Assembly: GCF_017368475.1 (NCBI RefSeq)
Contig: NZ_JAFNJE010000008.1
Span: 1 to 64,000, forward strand
From: Alteromonas sp. 5E99-2
GTDB lineage: Bacteria > Pseudomonadota > Gammaproteobacteria > Enterobacterales > Alteromonadaceae
Direction: 5' to 3'
Length of the DNA: 64,000 nucleotides
This document shows, piece by piece, positions 55,707-64,000 of the stretch. How positions within the stretch are numbered: the stretch's first letter is position 1; each line of letters opens with the position of its first letter. The notes beneath the pieces were generated by a model that did no database searches, was not told the origin of the DNA, and was given only the letters and a program-made list of their open reading frames with translations. A program made the translations under genes and the position numbers.

Positions 55707-56807
55707 ATGGATAAAGCTAAAACTCACTTTTTTTTGATTGACTCGTTCCGTGGTATTGCCAGTGTTTGGATTTTGGCACTGCACATTTTGCCAAGTTATT
55801 TACCTGACATTAACTGGCTTCTTTCGTTTATAAAATTTGGCAGAATAGGAACCGATTTTTTCTTTGTTGCCTCAGGGTATGTATCTGCCATCGCCTGCCA
55901 TAAGATCCTTTCAAGTGACAAGAACAACGGCTTCGCGTTGAAACGATTAAAGAAAATATACTCTATTTATCTGTTTAGTTTATTGTTGGCTTTAATTATT
56001 GTCCCTATTTTAACAAGCTGCGTTTCTTTTCTTAAAAGCAAAGAGCTGATTTTTGATTTCAATCTACCTACGATAAGCGACTTCTTTTTATATATTTCTC
56101 TTACTAAAGTATTTACAAGTGAAACATGGGCGTTAAACAAGGCGTTTGTAGAAATTAGTGGTGTGTATTGGTTTATCGCGGTAATGGTACAAATATACTT
56201 GCTACTGGGTATTGCATTAAAGTTTAAGAATCAATTTTATTACATAATTTCAGTTACCTTTTTCTTATCTTTATTATGCCTATTTGATGACCTTAAAAGT
56301 CTAGTGCCAATAGGTTTATTTTTGCCACTCTTTTCAAAATTTTTCATTGGGATGGTACTTTATTTTTGCATCTTAAAAAGAGATGAGTTTAAAAATAAGA
56401 CTTTTACCTTATTACTTGCTGTCGTCTGTGGCTGCCTATTTGGGGTAATTATATATCTGCATATAAATGCGCTTAATGGCGATGGTTATAGACTTTTATG
56501 TGCGTTTACAATTAGTTTGTTACTGTATTTAATGTATCCAATGGATAGCATCATTAAAAATAGTTTGATTGGCAAAGCAACCTTTTGGCTAGGTTCTTTT
56601 TCATACAGCACCTATTTGAATCATATTATTTTTTGGCCTTTTATGTACATGTTCGTTAGTAATTTAATACCGCTTCCACTATCCGTGTCAGCTCCTTTGG
56701 TACTAGTGCCACTCATTATTTTATGCTGTTTTGTTGCTCACAAACTATTCGATAATCCGGGGTTTTTATATTATGTGAAAAAAGTGGTCAATATAAAAAG
56801 AGCCTAA
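55707..56807 (+). CDS. Acyltransferase family 3 membrane protein
   Basis: 366 residues with about ten membrane helices. The opening FFLIDSFRGIASVWILALHILPS carries the AT3 family R-G-I-A and conserved His, and GTDFFFVASGY follows near residue 50. AT3 proteins transfer acyl groups to surface sugars such as O-antigen, exopolysaccharide or glucans. The sequence is more AT-rich and Lys/Phe/Ile-heavy than its neighbours, so it may have been acquired. It is not in a visible polysaccharide cluster. ATG 55707 is chosen; a TTG one codon earlier is possible. Confidence 0.85.
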   Translation: MDKAKTHFFLIDSFRGIASVWILALHILPSYLPDINWLLSFIKFGRIGTDFFFVASGYVSAIACHKILSSDKNNGFALKRLKKIYSIYLFSLLLALIIVPILTSCVSFLKSKELIFDFNLPTISDFFLYISLTKVFTSETWALNKAFVEISGVYWFIAVMVQIYLLLGIALKFKNQFYYIISVTFFLSLLCLFDDLKSLVPIGLFLPLFSKFFIGMVLYFCILKRDEFKNKTFTLLLAVVCGCLFGVIIYLHINALNGDGYRLLCAFTISLLLYLMYPMDSIIKNSLIGKATFWLGSFSYSTYLNHIIFWPFMYMFVSNLIPLPLSVSAPLVLVPLIILCCFVAHKLFDNPGFLYYVKKVVNIKRA

Positions 56808-56952
56808 AATTAGACACTATTTGTTTTTATATATTCGTAGTTAAAAGGATTTCACGTTACAGCCATTGAGTAATAAAGTCATTGTGGGCGGTTGATAAAA
56901 AGAGGTTCATACGTGTATTCTGTTTGTAACTTTAATTCTACGATGTTGCTTT

Positions 56953-57750
56953 ATGTCTGAAGTACAACCAGTTTCAGAAAATACACTTGTTGCTTATGCT
57001 CTTCCTGGAACCTCTACTGATGTTGCCTCATTAATTCGGCCATGCAAGATTACGAGAGAGTGGATGGATCAAACTCCAGCCAGATATGCGTATCGCTGTA
57101 TTCCTCTCACCGCGGCAAACTCCATGGGCTGGGAGTTACTCAACCCTGTTGACGTAGAAATTACATGGACAGGAAAAGAAAATGGAGATCAGCTTAAATT
57201 CAATTTAGCGTCGCGGCACCCTTTTGGCCCAACTCCTCATTTCGGAGGTGGTACGGTTACTTGGTACTTACCTTTTTTGTTTAGAACCCCTGCTGATTAC
57301 GGATTATTGATCAGTGGCCCTGCTAACCATGATAAGTGTGATGTTACGCCGCTCGATGCTTTTGTTAGAACTGACTGGGTACCTTTTCCGTTTACGATGA
57401 ACTGGAGAATAACAACTGAGAATAAGCCTGTCGTATTCAAAGCTGGTGAGCCGATCTGCAGAATAATGCCTTTTCCACTTACTTTGTTAAATGATACTAA
57501 GTTAGAAATTCGCGATATGAGCGACGATCCTGCTTTTACGGATAGGGTTAATAACTGGATGAAGGAAAGGGAGAATAACTACAAGCAACAAAAGTTGGCA
57601 GAGCAGAAGTGGGCTTCTGAGGGGAAAAAACCTGAACTCAAAGAATTGTGGAATTCGCAATACGCAAAAGGTGAGGGCAGTGATATTGGGGAAGTAGCTC
57701 ATCAAAATATTTATAAATGTGCAGAGCCTACTGACATAAGAAAGACGTAG
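56953..57750 (+). CDS. DUF6065-like protein
   Basis: 265 residues, soluble, no signal peptide. Sequence features (CKITREWMDQTPARYAYRCIPL, NSMGWELLNPVDVEITW, FGGGTVTWYLPFLFRTP, SGPANHDK, FTMNWRIT, GEPICRIMPFP) resemble the family I know as DUF6065, which often sits beside iron(II)/2-oxoglutarate oxygenases. The conserved Trp/Pro/His pattern suggests an enzyme, but its reaction is unknown. The oxygenase gene follows after 91 bases on the same strand. Confidence 0.7.
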   Translation: MSEVQPVSENTLVAYALPGTSTDVASLIRPCKITREWMDQTPARYAYRCIPLTAANSMGWELLNPVDVEITWTGKENGDQLKFNLASRHPFGPTPHFGGGTVTWYLPFLFRTPADYGLLISGPANHDKCDVTPLDAFVRTDWVPFPFTMNWRITTENKPVVFKAGEPICRIMPFPLTLLNDTKLEIRDMSDDPAFTDRVNNWMKERENNYKQQKLAEQKWASEGKKPELKELWNSQYAKGEGSDIGEVAHQNIYKCAEPTDIRKT

Positions 57751-57841
57751 CAGAAATAATCCAATTTCTAGCTTTACTCTTTTCACTAAATTCAATTATG
57801 GTGTATATAATCAAGCACTAAGAAGTAAAAAGGTCATTAAT

Positions 57842-58528
57842 TTGTTATCTCCTCAGTTATTAGCATCGCCTCCATCAGAGTTATATTCGAAAGATAAAAG
57901 GCATCGTTTAGAAGATGTTCTTATACATAGCGAAGCTGCGTCGTTGTACACAGCTTTATCGTCTCAAATAGAGTATGAAACTGCATTTGTTAGCAATGGT
58001 GATAATTATTCTATTCCTTTTGCGGAATGGAAAAAGTTGTCTACACAGCAACCCGATGTGGTTAATCACATTTATCAGCAAGCGAGTAGAGGTGTTGGTT
58101 ATATTTATGGGAAGCGTAAAATAGATGAAAGCTCGTCGAATGAAGCGTTACGAAAATTTTATCTATGGTTGAACTCAGAAGAAGCTATTGAGTGGATCAG
58201 AAAACTGACGGGACATGGTGATATTGCATCGGCAAGTATGCAGGCTACTCGCTATTTACCCGGACACTTTTTGACGAGGCATAATGATATTCACCATGGT
58301 GAGAAGCGAAGAGTTGCGTATGTTATGAGCTTAACAAAAGAATGGCATCCTGATTGGGGAGGCTTACTGCATTTTTTTCAAAACGACGGAACTCCAAGAG
58401 ATTCTTGGATGCCTGGTTTGAATTCTTTAAGCCTTTTTGATGTTGAGCATGTACATAGCGTAAGCTTTATTGCGCCTTATGCTACTCAAGCTCGATTATC
58501 AATTACGGGATGGTTTTCAGCTAAATAG
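57842..58528 (+). CDS. 2-oxoglutarate/Fe(II)-dependent dioxygenase (prolyl hydroxylase-like)
   Basis: 228 residues of the jelly-roll 2OG-Fe(II) fold. The iron triad is His147-x-Asp149 (LTRHNDIHHG) and His205 (VEHVHSVSF); Arg218 (QARLSITGWF) fits the 2-oxoglutarate salt bridge. Related to prolyl-4-hydroxylase-type proteins that modify peptide substrates. TTG start, with AAAAAGG about 7 bases upstream. The DUF6065-like protein next to it is the likely partner; the substrate is unknown. Confidence 0.88.
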   Translation: MLSPQLLASPPSELYSKDKRHRLEDVLIHSEAASLYTALSSQIEYETAFVSNGDNYSIPFAEWKKLSTQQPDVVNHIYQQASRGVGYIYGKRKIDESSSNEALRKFYLWLNSEEAIEWIRKLTGHGDIASASMQATRYLPGHFLTRHNDIHHGEKRRVAYVMSLTKEWHPDWGGLLHFFQNDGTPRDSWMPGLNSLSLFDVEHVHSVSFIAPYATQARLSITGWFSAK

Positions 58529-58536
58529 TTCGAAAT

Positions 58537-58570
58537 AAATCACTCCCCTGCAGGCGCAGGGGAGTGATTT
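58537..58570. terminator. Bidirectional terminator
   Basis: A perfect 15-bp inverted repeat (58537-58551 and 58556-58570, each arm containing CACTCCCCTGC or its complement) with an AGGC loop sits between the convergent oxygenase and porin genes, with TTT on each side. Confidence 0.88.
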
Positions 58571-58574
58571 TCAT

Positions 58575-59744
58575 TTAAAAAATGTAGTTGACTGCAACTC
58601 TAACAATAGTTACATCGTTATTGTCGTTGATGTCATCGTCTATGCGTCTAACATCGGCTTTTATCGCAATGCTGGTATCGAATTCATAGCGAATTGCCGC
58701 AGTGATACGACTTTCTTTATTGGACGAACTTGTTTGCAAACCAATATTTACTGCATTCAACGGGTCAAAGAACGGCGTGCCGGCGAATTGATTTACAATT
58801 TCTTGGTTAGCTATATTGTCAGCAACACCATCTAGCTCTTCATAGGTTATTGATGGAGTAAACTTGCCGATTCTAGCTCCAGCAGTAATGTAAAAAGCAT
58901 CATCTGTAGGAACGAATGATGCTGTTTGATCTACTTGAGTGAACTCGGCAGCAATAAACCATTTGTAAAAGTCAGCTTCTAAACCAAGACCAAGGAAGAA
59001 TCCTGCGTCGTCTTCTACTCTAAGTGCTTCTGTTAATTCAGGAGAAATTGCTTCAATGCTATCGAGGGTTGCATCTATCTCTGGGTTTTCAAAGGTGCCG
59101 TCAGCTCTGCCGTACACAGTTCTTATTTTGAACCATTCGTAAGTTGCTTCAGCGGTTAATACGACTAGGTTGTTTCCACTAAGCTCACCGCCGGCAAAAT
59201 CACTTTCATAGGTACCAAGCGCAGCTTGTAGTGAGTATTCCCAATCACCGATGTAGTTATTGTAATCTAGACGGGCTCCATTTAAATTTGTAAAACCTAC
59301 GTCATAAACAGTGCCAGGAGCTGTGATCCAGTGGTATGAAAATCCGATATCTGCTGAATCAGAATATCGGAAAAAGGGGGCTCTTAAACGACCTAAATTG
59401 ACTGAAAGGTTGTCCGTTGCTTTATAGCTAATATATGCCCACTCAAAATTTGCATCGAAATCGTCGCGGCCTCTAGATAAAATTTGTGCAGTAGCTGACA
59501 CTTTATCACTTAAATCTGTACTTATCTGTAATGCAAACAAACTGTCAGTGTCAAAAACGATATCTTCTTCATAGGCGACGTTGTCGTTAATATCTAAAGT
59601 CGTAACGTCAGAATCTAGGGTTGAACCTGCCACAAAGTTAGCAAAACCATTAATTCTAGTTTCCGCACTTGCATTGAAACTTAGTAGCACTGCAGCTGGA
59701 ATAGGAAGGTATTTGGTTAGTAATTTTTTAGGTAATGTTTTCAT
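58575..59744 (-). CDS. Outer membrane porin-like protein
   Basis: 389 residues with a signal peptide (LLSFNASAE, cleaved about residue 28) and a barrel of amphipathic strands ending VAVNYIF with the terminal Phe. Motifs such as FEWAYISYKATDNLSVNLGRLRAPFFRYSD resemble OprO/OprP-type and other Alteromonadales porins. It lies 10 bases downstream of a PstS-like gene, so the pair may be linked to phosphate or another anion. Confidence 0.85.
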   Translation of the reverse strand: MKTLPKKLLTKYLPIPAAVLLSFNASAETRINGFANFVAGSTLDSDVTTLDINDNVAYEEDIVFDTDSLFALQISTDLSDKVSATAQILSRGRDDFDANFEWAYISYKATDNLSVNLGRLRAPFFRYSDSADIGFSYHWITAPGTVYDVGFTNLNGARLDYNNYIGDWEYSLQAALGTYESDFAGGELSGNNLVVLTAEATYEWFKIRTVYGRADGTFENPEIDATLDSIEAISPELTEALRVEDDAGFFLGLGLEADFYKWFIAAEFTQVDQTASFVPTDDAFYITAGARIGKFTPSITYEELDGVADNIANQEIVNQFAGTPFFDPLNAVNIGLQTSSSNKESRITAAIRYEFDTSIAIKADVRRIDDDINDNNDVTIVRVAVNYIF

Positions 59745-59754
59745 ATTCGTGTCC

Positions 59755-60162
59755 TCACAGTTCTATTACTTTAACGGCACCAGTCACTGATGCTCTATCG
59801 ACATATCCGATAACGCTTGGATTCGCAGATACTAGGTCGATGACTTCTGCATCGCTCCCAAGCTCTTTAGGAGGTATGCCTTTTCCTGTGAAAACAAGCT
59901 TGGACCAATAAGCAGCTACCTGAGTAGTGCTTCGCTTTAACACTTCTGAATCAAAGGCTTGTCTTGTTGCAGACGATGCGGCTTGGTTTACAGGAACGGT
60001 TTCAGAACCGTCAGCAAACTTTTTTTCTTTCCCTAAAAAAATACGTTTAACTACTTTTGCATCAATAGCGTTAGCGTTACCAGTGTTAACAATGACAACG
60101 GGTTCAGCAAGCGCAATGTTGGTAAAGATGAGTAAATTTAGGAGTACTATGATTTTAAACAT
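59755..60162 (-). CDS. PstS-like periplasmic substrate-binding protein
   Basis: 135 residues with a signal peptide (FKIIVLLNLLIFTNIALA). The short periplasmic-binding fold (VIVNTGNANAID, KRIFLGKEKKFADGSETVPVNQ, AYWSKLVFTGKG, VIGYVDR) matches the small PstS-like family common in marine gammaproteobacteria. It is shorter than true PstS (about 320), and no permease genes are present. Transcribed with the porin. Confidence 0.85.
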   Translation of the reverse strand: MFKIIVLLNLLIFTNIALAEPVVIVNTGNANAIDAKVVKRIFLGKEKKFADGSETVPVNQAASSATRQAFDSEVLKRSTTQVAAYWSKLVFTGKGIPPKELGSDAEVIDLVSANPSVIGYVDRASVTGAVKVIEL

Positions 60163-60398
60163 AAGTGGCCTCTGTAAATGTAAAGTGTTTAAAATGATTA
60201 AGTTTATTTAATTATTGTTATTATTAGGTCTTACAAGGTTTAGCGTAGAAGGTATTTCGCGACTGTCAAGGAAGTGAGTAAAGGAAGTTGGCCGCAAGTT
60301 TTGCTTGTTACGTCGCAATTATTGATAACTACTGAGATTGTATTAATATGTGTTTATTTCTTTTATATAAGCCTTCTGTGTAAATACTAATCGCTAAG

Positions 60399-61283
60399 TT
60401 AACTGGTTCGTTTGGCAATATTGATAAAATCTTGTAGGTAAGGAACCTCGTCTTCGCCTTTTCTTATTCCTAAGTAAATATCTTTTTGAATTCCCTTTTC
60501 TCCAATTTGAACACTGGTTACTGGTAGGTGATTTGTATAGTCATCAACTAGCCATCCAGGTAGGGCGCATACTCCTCGTTTAGCCGCTACCATCTGTAAC
60601 ATTATTTCGGTGGTTTCTATTAATTTGTGTTTTTTCACCGTGCACTTTGCAGGGTGCAAAAATTGACTAAAGATATCTAACCTCTCGGGTTCGACTGGAT
60701 AAGTAAAAAGAGTTTCTTCGCTAAGGTCTTTGGCTTCTATAAAGGCTTTTTGTGCTAGATCGTGAGAGTTACTGACTACTAAACGGTGCTCGTAATTAAA
60801 TACAGGAATGTAATTCAATTCCGGTTTAAATAGTGGATCTGGGGTAACCAACATATCAATTTCATAGTTGTATAATGCGCCTAATCCGCCAAATTGAAAG
60901 GCTTGTTTAACGTCTATATCAACGCCAGACCATTTTGCTAAGTAGGGGGTAATGACTTTTAATAACCATTGGTAACAGGGGTGACACTCCATACCGATTC
61001 TAAGAGATCCGATTTCTCCTTTCGCGACATGGCTAAGCAATAATTCAGTATGTTCGAATTGAGGTAATACGCGCTCTGATAATATTAACACGCGATGTCC
61101 CGCATCAGTTAAACGTAAAAGTCTGCCTTCTTTTTGCCAAATTGCTGTGCCTATATGTCCTTCAAGTTTTTTGATACTGTGACTCAAGGCTGATTGAGAT
61201 AAGTGCAAAGCACTTGCCGCTTGAGTTAAGGTTCCATATTTTTTTACTGCTGCTAATATTTCTAAATGAACCCGTTCTAACAT
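60399..61283 (-). CDS. LysR-type regulator, MetR-like
   Basis: 294 residues. N-terminal helix-turn-helix (LTQAASALHLSQSALSHSIKKLEGHIG, about 18-44), then a co-inducer domain close to MetR: GMECHPCYQWLLKVI, DMLVTPDPL, LFTYPVEPERLDIF. MetR activates methionine genes with homocysteine as co-inducer. A perfect TGAA-N5-TTCA MetR box lies 22 bp upstream of its own ATG. metE, the classical partner, is not in the window. Confidence 0.85.
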   Translation of the reverse strand: MLERVHLEILAAVKKYGTLTQAASALHLSQSALSHSIKKLEGHIGTAIWQKEGRLLRLTDAGHRVLILSERVLPQFEHTELLLSHVAKGEIGSLRIGMECHPCYQWLLKVITPYLAKWSGVDIDVKQAFQFGGLGALYNYEIDMLVTPDPLFKPELNYIPVFNYEHRLVVSNSHDLAQKAFIEAKDLSEETLFTYPVEPERLDIFSQFLHPAKCTVKKHKLIETTEIMLQMVAAKRGVCALPGWLVDDYTNHLPVTSVQIGEKGIQKDIYLGIRKGEDEVPYLQDFINIAKRTS

Positions 61284-61304
61284 GCTTATGCTCTTAGTTA
61301 ATCT

Positions 61305-61319
61305 ATGAATCTAATTCAT
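61305..61319. promoter_or_regulatory. MetR box upstream of the LysR gene
   Basis: ATGAAT-CTA-ATTCAT is a perfect inverted repeat containing TGAA-N5-TTCA, the E. coli MetR consensus. It lies 22 bp upstream of the regulator start and suggests autoregulation. Confidence 0.7.
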
Positions 61320-61419
61320 GATTTAGTGTATTTCATTTAATAATTAGGTACAAATTCATCTTTGATGGCAGTAGAAAAAAAGTGTTGCATACATGAGTGA
61401 AGTTGAGTTTTCGAATCCC

Positions 61420-61782
61420 TCAAAGGTTTGTGACTGATAGTTTTACAGTTAAGTAACTAACGTAAACTAAGCCTAGAGTGCAAACCATAAACAAACTTGC
61501 AAATAAAAAGGCCATGGAGAGTTTGATTCTTTTTTGAAGTCTAAGTAAAAATTTATCATTTCTTGTTACTGGATCAGGTAAAACAATAAAGCCATTTGCA
61601 ATCCCGTATAAGCAAAAAAAACAGCCAAATAGTACGACGCTTGCTTGTAAATAGATATCCTGAATAGCGGTATTACTTGTGATAGCGAGTATAAAAAAAA
61701 CGGCGGCGATGTTCGCCAAAACTAAAAATAAACGTCTAAAAAAATAGATGCGTTTGGCTAATTGATGTAATGCATTAAGCAA
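61420..61782 (-). CDS. Predicted membrane protein, unknown
   Basis: 120 residues with three hydrophobic helices (about 18-38, 45-65 and 88-110) and a basic N-terminus. I do not recognise a family. It lies upstream of the MetR-like gene on the same strand with 136 bases between. Confidence 0.6.
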   Translation of the reverse strand: MLNALHQLAKRIYFFRRLFLVLANIAAVFFILAITSNTAIQDIYLQASVVLFGCFFCLYGIANGFIVLPDPVTRNDKFLLRLQKRIKLSMAFLFASLFMVCTLGLVYVSYLTVKLSVTNL

Positions 61783-61900
61783 GTTGATCCCCCCTTTTTT
61801 ATGCGCCTTTAGTATTGAAAGAACAATAGTTTAACGTCTTTTATCACGTTTGTTGATTTATAAGGCGTTTTTCGAGGTAAGTACCTTGAGTAATAGGAGA

Positions 61901-61931
61901 AAAAGAAAAGGGCTGCGAATGCAGCCCTTTT
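61901..61931 (-). terminator. Terminator of the tandem-repeat gene
   Basis: AAAAGGGCTGC (61906-61916) and GCAGCCCTTTT (61921-61931) form a perfect 11-bp stem with a 4-base loop. On the minus strand it is followed by TTTTCTTTT, about 18 bases after the stop of the 61950 gene. Confidence 0.88.
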
Positions 61932-61949
61932 TAGTTTTCAGTTAATAAC

Positions 61950-64000
61950 TTACTCGTCGTTTTCACCTTCAAAAGGTTGCATGATAACTGGGCAGTTAAT
62001 GACTGCACCAGAAGCACGTAAGCCAGGTAAAAGATTACTTTGGATATCAGGGCTACCAGAGAAGCTGCTAATTAAGCCTTGGCTGATCAACTCATTGAGA
62101 TCTTGGAAGCTTGTAATTGAACGTCTCTGATCTCCAAGGTCGCCGTTTATCGCTTCGTCAGTCCACATGTTCAAATGTGCGTCCCAAAATGGCGAATAGT
62201 TATTGCCATCTTCAACATCATTATTAGGGTCAAATGGGAACACGTTAACCGGGTCTAAGTCATCATCAAGAATAGTTGATGATAGGCTTTGACGGTTCGC
62301 TTTAGTTGCTCCATCTTCACTAATAGTTAAACCGTTGGTATTTGGCGAGAAGCCTAATAATACGGAACCTTCTTCACCGTTACTTTGACCAAAAACAGGT
62401 AAATTAGCCAGGCGAGGCGCGTAAACACCTAGCTCAATTGCCGCTGGTACTGGATCTGATGCGTCAGTCACTAAGTGATAGTAATAACGATCACCACCTT
62501 GCCAGCCATCGAGCAGTTGCATATTTACTGTACGGGCTTCGGTATCGATACTTAAAATACGATCATGTAGACCTGTTCTGTTAGCAATAATTTGCGCATT
62601 GATAACTGTGCCAGAAGGTAATACTACCAATGATGAGTATTCATCATCACCAGTTGCGCCAGCTTGAGCTACTGATGGTGGGAACGCAAATTCGCCATCA
62701 CCTGCTTCTAGAATACGCTCTGGGGAGAAATCAACGTCACCGCGGAAGATAATGCGTCCGTTACCTGCAACTTGAACATATTGAGCTGCATCTCTTGCTG
62801 CTTCACTGGCACCAAAACGTAAGTTTGGAGATAATGTTGCACCGTACATTTCAGCAGTTTCACTGGTTGAAGCTTCAGTAATGATGTAATACGTGGGCTC
62901 ACCATTTGGACCAATACCTTCATGTATCGGTAATGTCACATTTGCAAGTTCATTGTTTCTTAAGTTAGGCTCATCAACATCGATAACGCTAGGTAAGAAA
63001 ACATTAAGCTCGTCGCGGAATGAGCGATTTGAACCATTGAAGTCTTCTAAATCACGGCCGGCTTCTTGAGCTGACAATGTCATAATAAGCGTTGCTTCTT
63101 CTAACGGAGATAAAGGTGCATCGCTAAACACTTCACCCGCTTCCAATTCACCTTCAAAAGGCTGAAGAATAACTGGGCAGTTAATAACGGCATTAGATGC
63201 ACGTAAACCGAATAAGAATGGATTCTCTGGCCCGGTGCTACCTGCAAAGCTTTCAACTAGGCCTGCTTCCATAAGGTTTTGTAAATCTTCGAAACCACGG
63301 ATAGCGCGACGTTGACCATTGGCAATTGCCGTTTCTGTCCAACTGTTTAAATGTGCATCCCACATAGGTGAATAGTTGTTGTTTTCTTCGCTTTCGTTGT
63401 TTGGATCAAACGGGAAAACATTCACAGGGTCACGGTCGTCATCGACAATCGTTGAACTAAGACCTTGGCGGTTAATATCATCTTCATCTAGACCATCATC
63501 AAAAATAGTCAAACCATTAGTATTCGGTGAGAAGCCTAGTAATACGCTTTCTCTACCTTCACTGGTACCTTGTAAGTCTGGTCCAGTTACACCGAAAGTA
63601 GGTAAATTAGCCATTCTTGGCGCATGAACACCAAGCTCAATAGTCGCAGGTACTACGTCTGATGCATCGGTAACTAAGTGATAATAGAAAGAATCGCCAC
63701 CTTGCCAGCCATCAAGCAATTGGAAGGTTACTTCACGAGCATCTAAGTCCGCACCTAATATTCTGTCATGGGTACCGGTTGCGTTCGCTACGATTTGCGC
63801 ATTTACAACTAGGCCACTAGGCAGAACGACTAACGAAGAATATTCATCATCACCTAAGCCACCAGCTTGAGCTGTGGTTGGAGGGAAAGCTGAACCTTCA
63901 AGTATGCGCTCTGGTGCGAAATCTACAGTACCTCTAAATACCATTAAACCTTCGTCGTTAATGGTTACTCGTTGTGCTGCTGCTTCTGCTGCAGGAAGGG
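61950..64000 (-). CDS. Tandem-repeat secreted-type protein, partial
   Basis: At least 683 residues; the reading frame is open to the window edge, so the N-terminus is missing. Two repeats of about 330 residues share FRG-VDF-PERILE, AFPP--AQAG---DDEYSSLVVLPSG, LLDGWQGGDSFYYHLVTDASD, VLLGFSPNTNGLTI, and end NCPVI-QPFEGE. I do not recognise the family. It is acidic, Asp/Asn-rich and Cys-poor, like secreted beta proteins of marine bacteria, which fits a surface or secreted role. The region at 63942 that looks like a start is only an internal Met, since the repeat pattern continues upstream. Confidence 0.75.
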   Translation of the reverse strand, partial: LPAAEAAAQRVTINDEGLMVFRGTVDFAPERILEGSAFPPTTAQAGGLGDDEYSSLVVLPSGLVVNAQIVANATGTHDRILGADLDAREVTFQLLDGWQGGDSFYYHLVTDASDVVPATIELGVHAPRMANLPTFGVTGPDLQGTSEGRESVLLGFSPNTNGLTIFDDGLDEDDINRQGLSSTIVDDDRDPVNVFPFDPNNESEENNNYSPMWDAHLNSWTETAIANGQRRAIRGFEDLQNLMEAGLVESFAGSTGPENPFLFGLRASNAVINCPVILQPFEGELEAGEVFSDAPLSPLEEATLIMTLSAQEAGRDLEDFNGSNRSFRDELNVFLPSVIDVDEPNLRNNELANVTLPIHEGIGPNGEPTYYIITEASTSETAEMYGATLSPNLRFGASEAARDAAQYVQVAGNGRIIFRGDVDFSPERILEAGDGEFAFPPSVAQAGATGDDEYSSLVVLPSGTVINAQIIANRTGLHDRILSIDTEARTVNMQLLDGWQGGDRYYYHLVTDASDPVPAAIELGVYAPRLANLPVFGQSNGEEGSVLLGFSPNTNGLTISEDGATKANRQSLSSTILDDDLDPVNVFPFDPNNDVEDGNNYSPFWDAHLNMWTDEAINGDLGDQRRSITSFQDLNELISQGLISSFSGSPDIQSNLLPGLRASGAVINCPVIMQPFEGENDE

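Overview
The window looks like chromosomal DNA of a marine gammaproteobacterium, most likely an Alteromonadales member (Alteromonas/Paraglaciecola-like). The evidence is AT-leaning coding sequence, the E. coli-like order apt-dnaX-ybaB-recR-htpG...adk, a complete attenuated his operon, prfB-lysS with the RF2 recoding site, and several envelope proteins (TonB-dependent receptor, tandem-repeat lipoproteins, Rrf2/NsrR). The genus is inference; family calls come from reading the proteins.

Layout. 1-114: 3' end of a 5S rRNA gene with its terminator. 403-6692: housekeeping block apt, dnaX, ybaB, recR, htpG. 6778-15510: an insertion between htpG and adk relative to E. coli. It holds a PagL-like lipid A deacylase, small secreted proteins and an ECF sigma factor module (sigma, anti-sigma, subtilase lipoprotein, outer membrane barrel). 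The module is divergent from a 1008-residue lipoprotein built of two tandem modules. 15598-17786: adk, then a decayed stretch with small membrane ORFs and an IS66-like transposase remnant. 17817-24896: large TonB-dependent receptor, glycosyltransferase, MAPEG protein, diflavin reductase. 25006-28965: PAS protein and nsrR facing each other across two NsrR-type operators, then an M16 peptidase. 29100-36463: hisGDCBHAF(IE) with leader peptide and attenuator. 36632-44460: membrane protein, xylulokinase remnant, membrane-anchored winged-helix/beta-propeller regulator divergent from a CocE-type hydrolase, DsbA-like protein, CHMI-type isomerase, SDR, cyanase. 44688-52665: RND efflux pair, alr, an orphan class I HMG-CoA reductase and an NhaC antiporter. 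52723-55381: prfB-lysS. 55707-60162: acyltransferase, DUF6065-like protein plus 2OG-Fe(II) oxygenase, porin plus PstS-like protein. 60399-64000: MetR-like regulator with a MetR box, a membrane protein, and a tandem-repeat protein cut by the window edge.

Main result. The 163-bp gap between the tandem lipoprotein gene and the ECF sigma gene carries two divergent promoters with identical elements: TGAACCT, exactly 16 bp, then CCTCTTAG. This is strong sequence evidence that the sigma factor drives both its own operon and the lipoprotein. With an anti-sigma factor, a membrane-anchored subtilase (Asp in place of the usual oxyanion Asn) and a beta-barrel that appears to start at CTG, this is the best candidate for an undescribed envelope system here.

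Other points. Several starts appear non-ATG and change the annotation: CTG for the barrel at 14824, CTG for alr at 49889, GTG exposing a catalytic proline in the CHMI protein, and TTG for apt, the sigma factor, the M16 peptidase and the oxygenase. dnaX carries an in-frame A AAA AAG heptamer with a -1 stop four codons later. No CRISPR array, tRNA gene or intact insertion sequence was seen.
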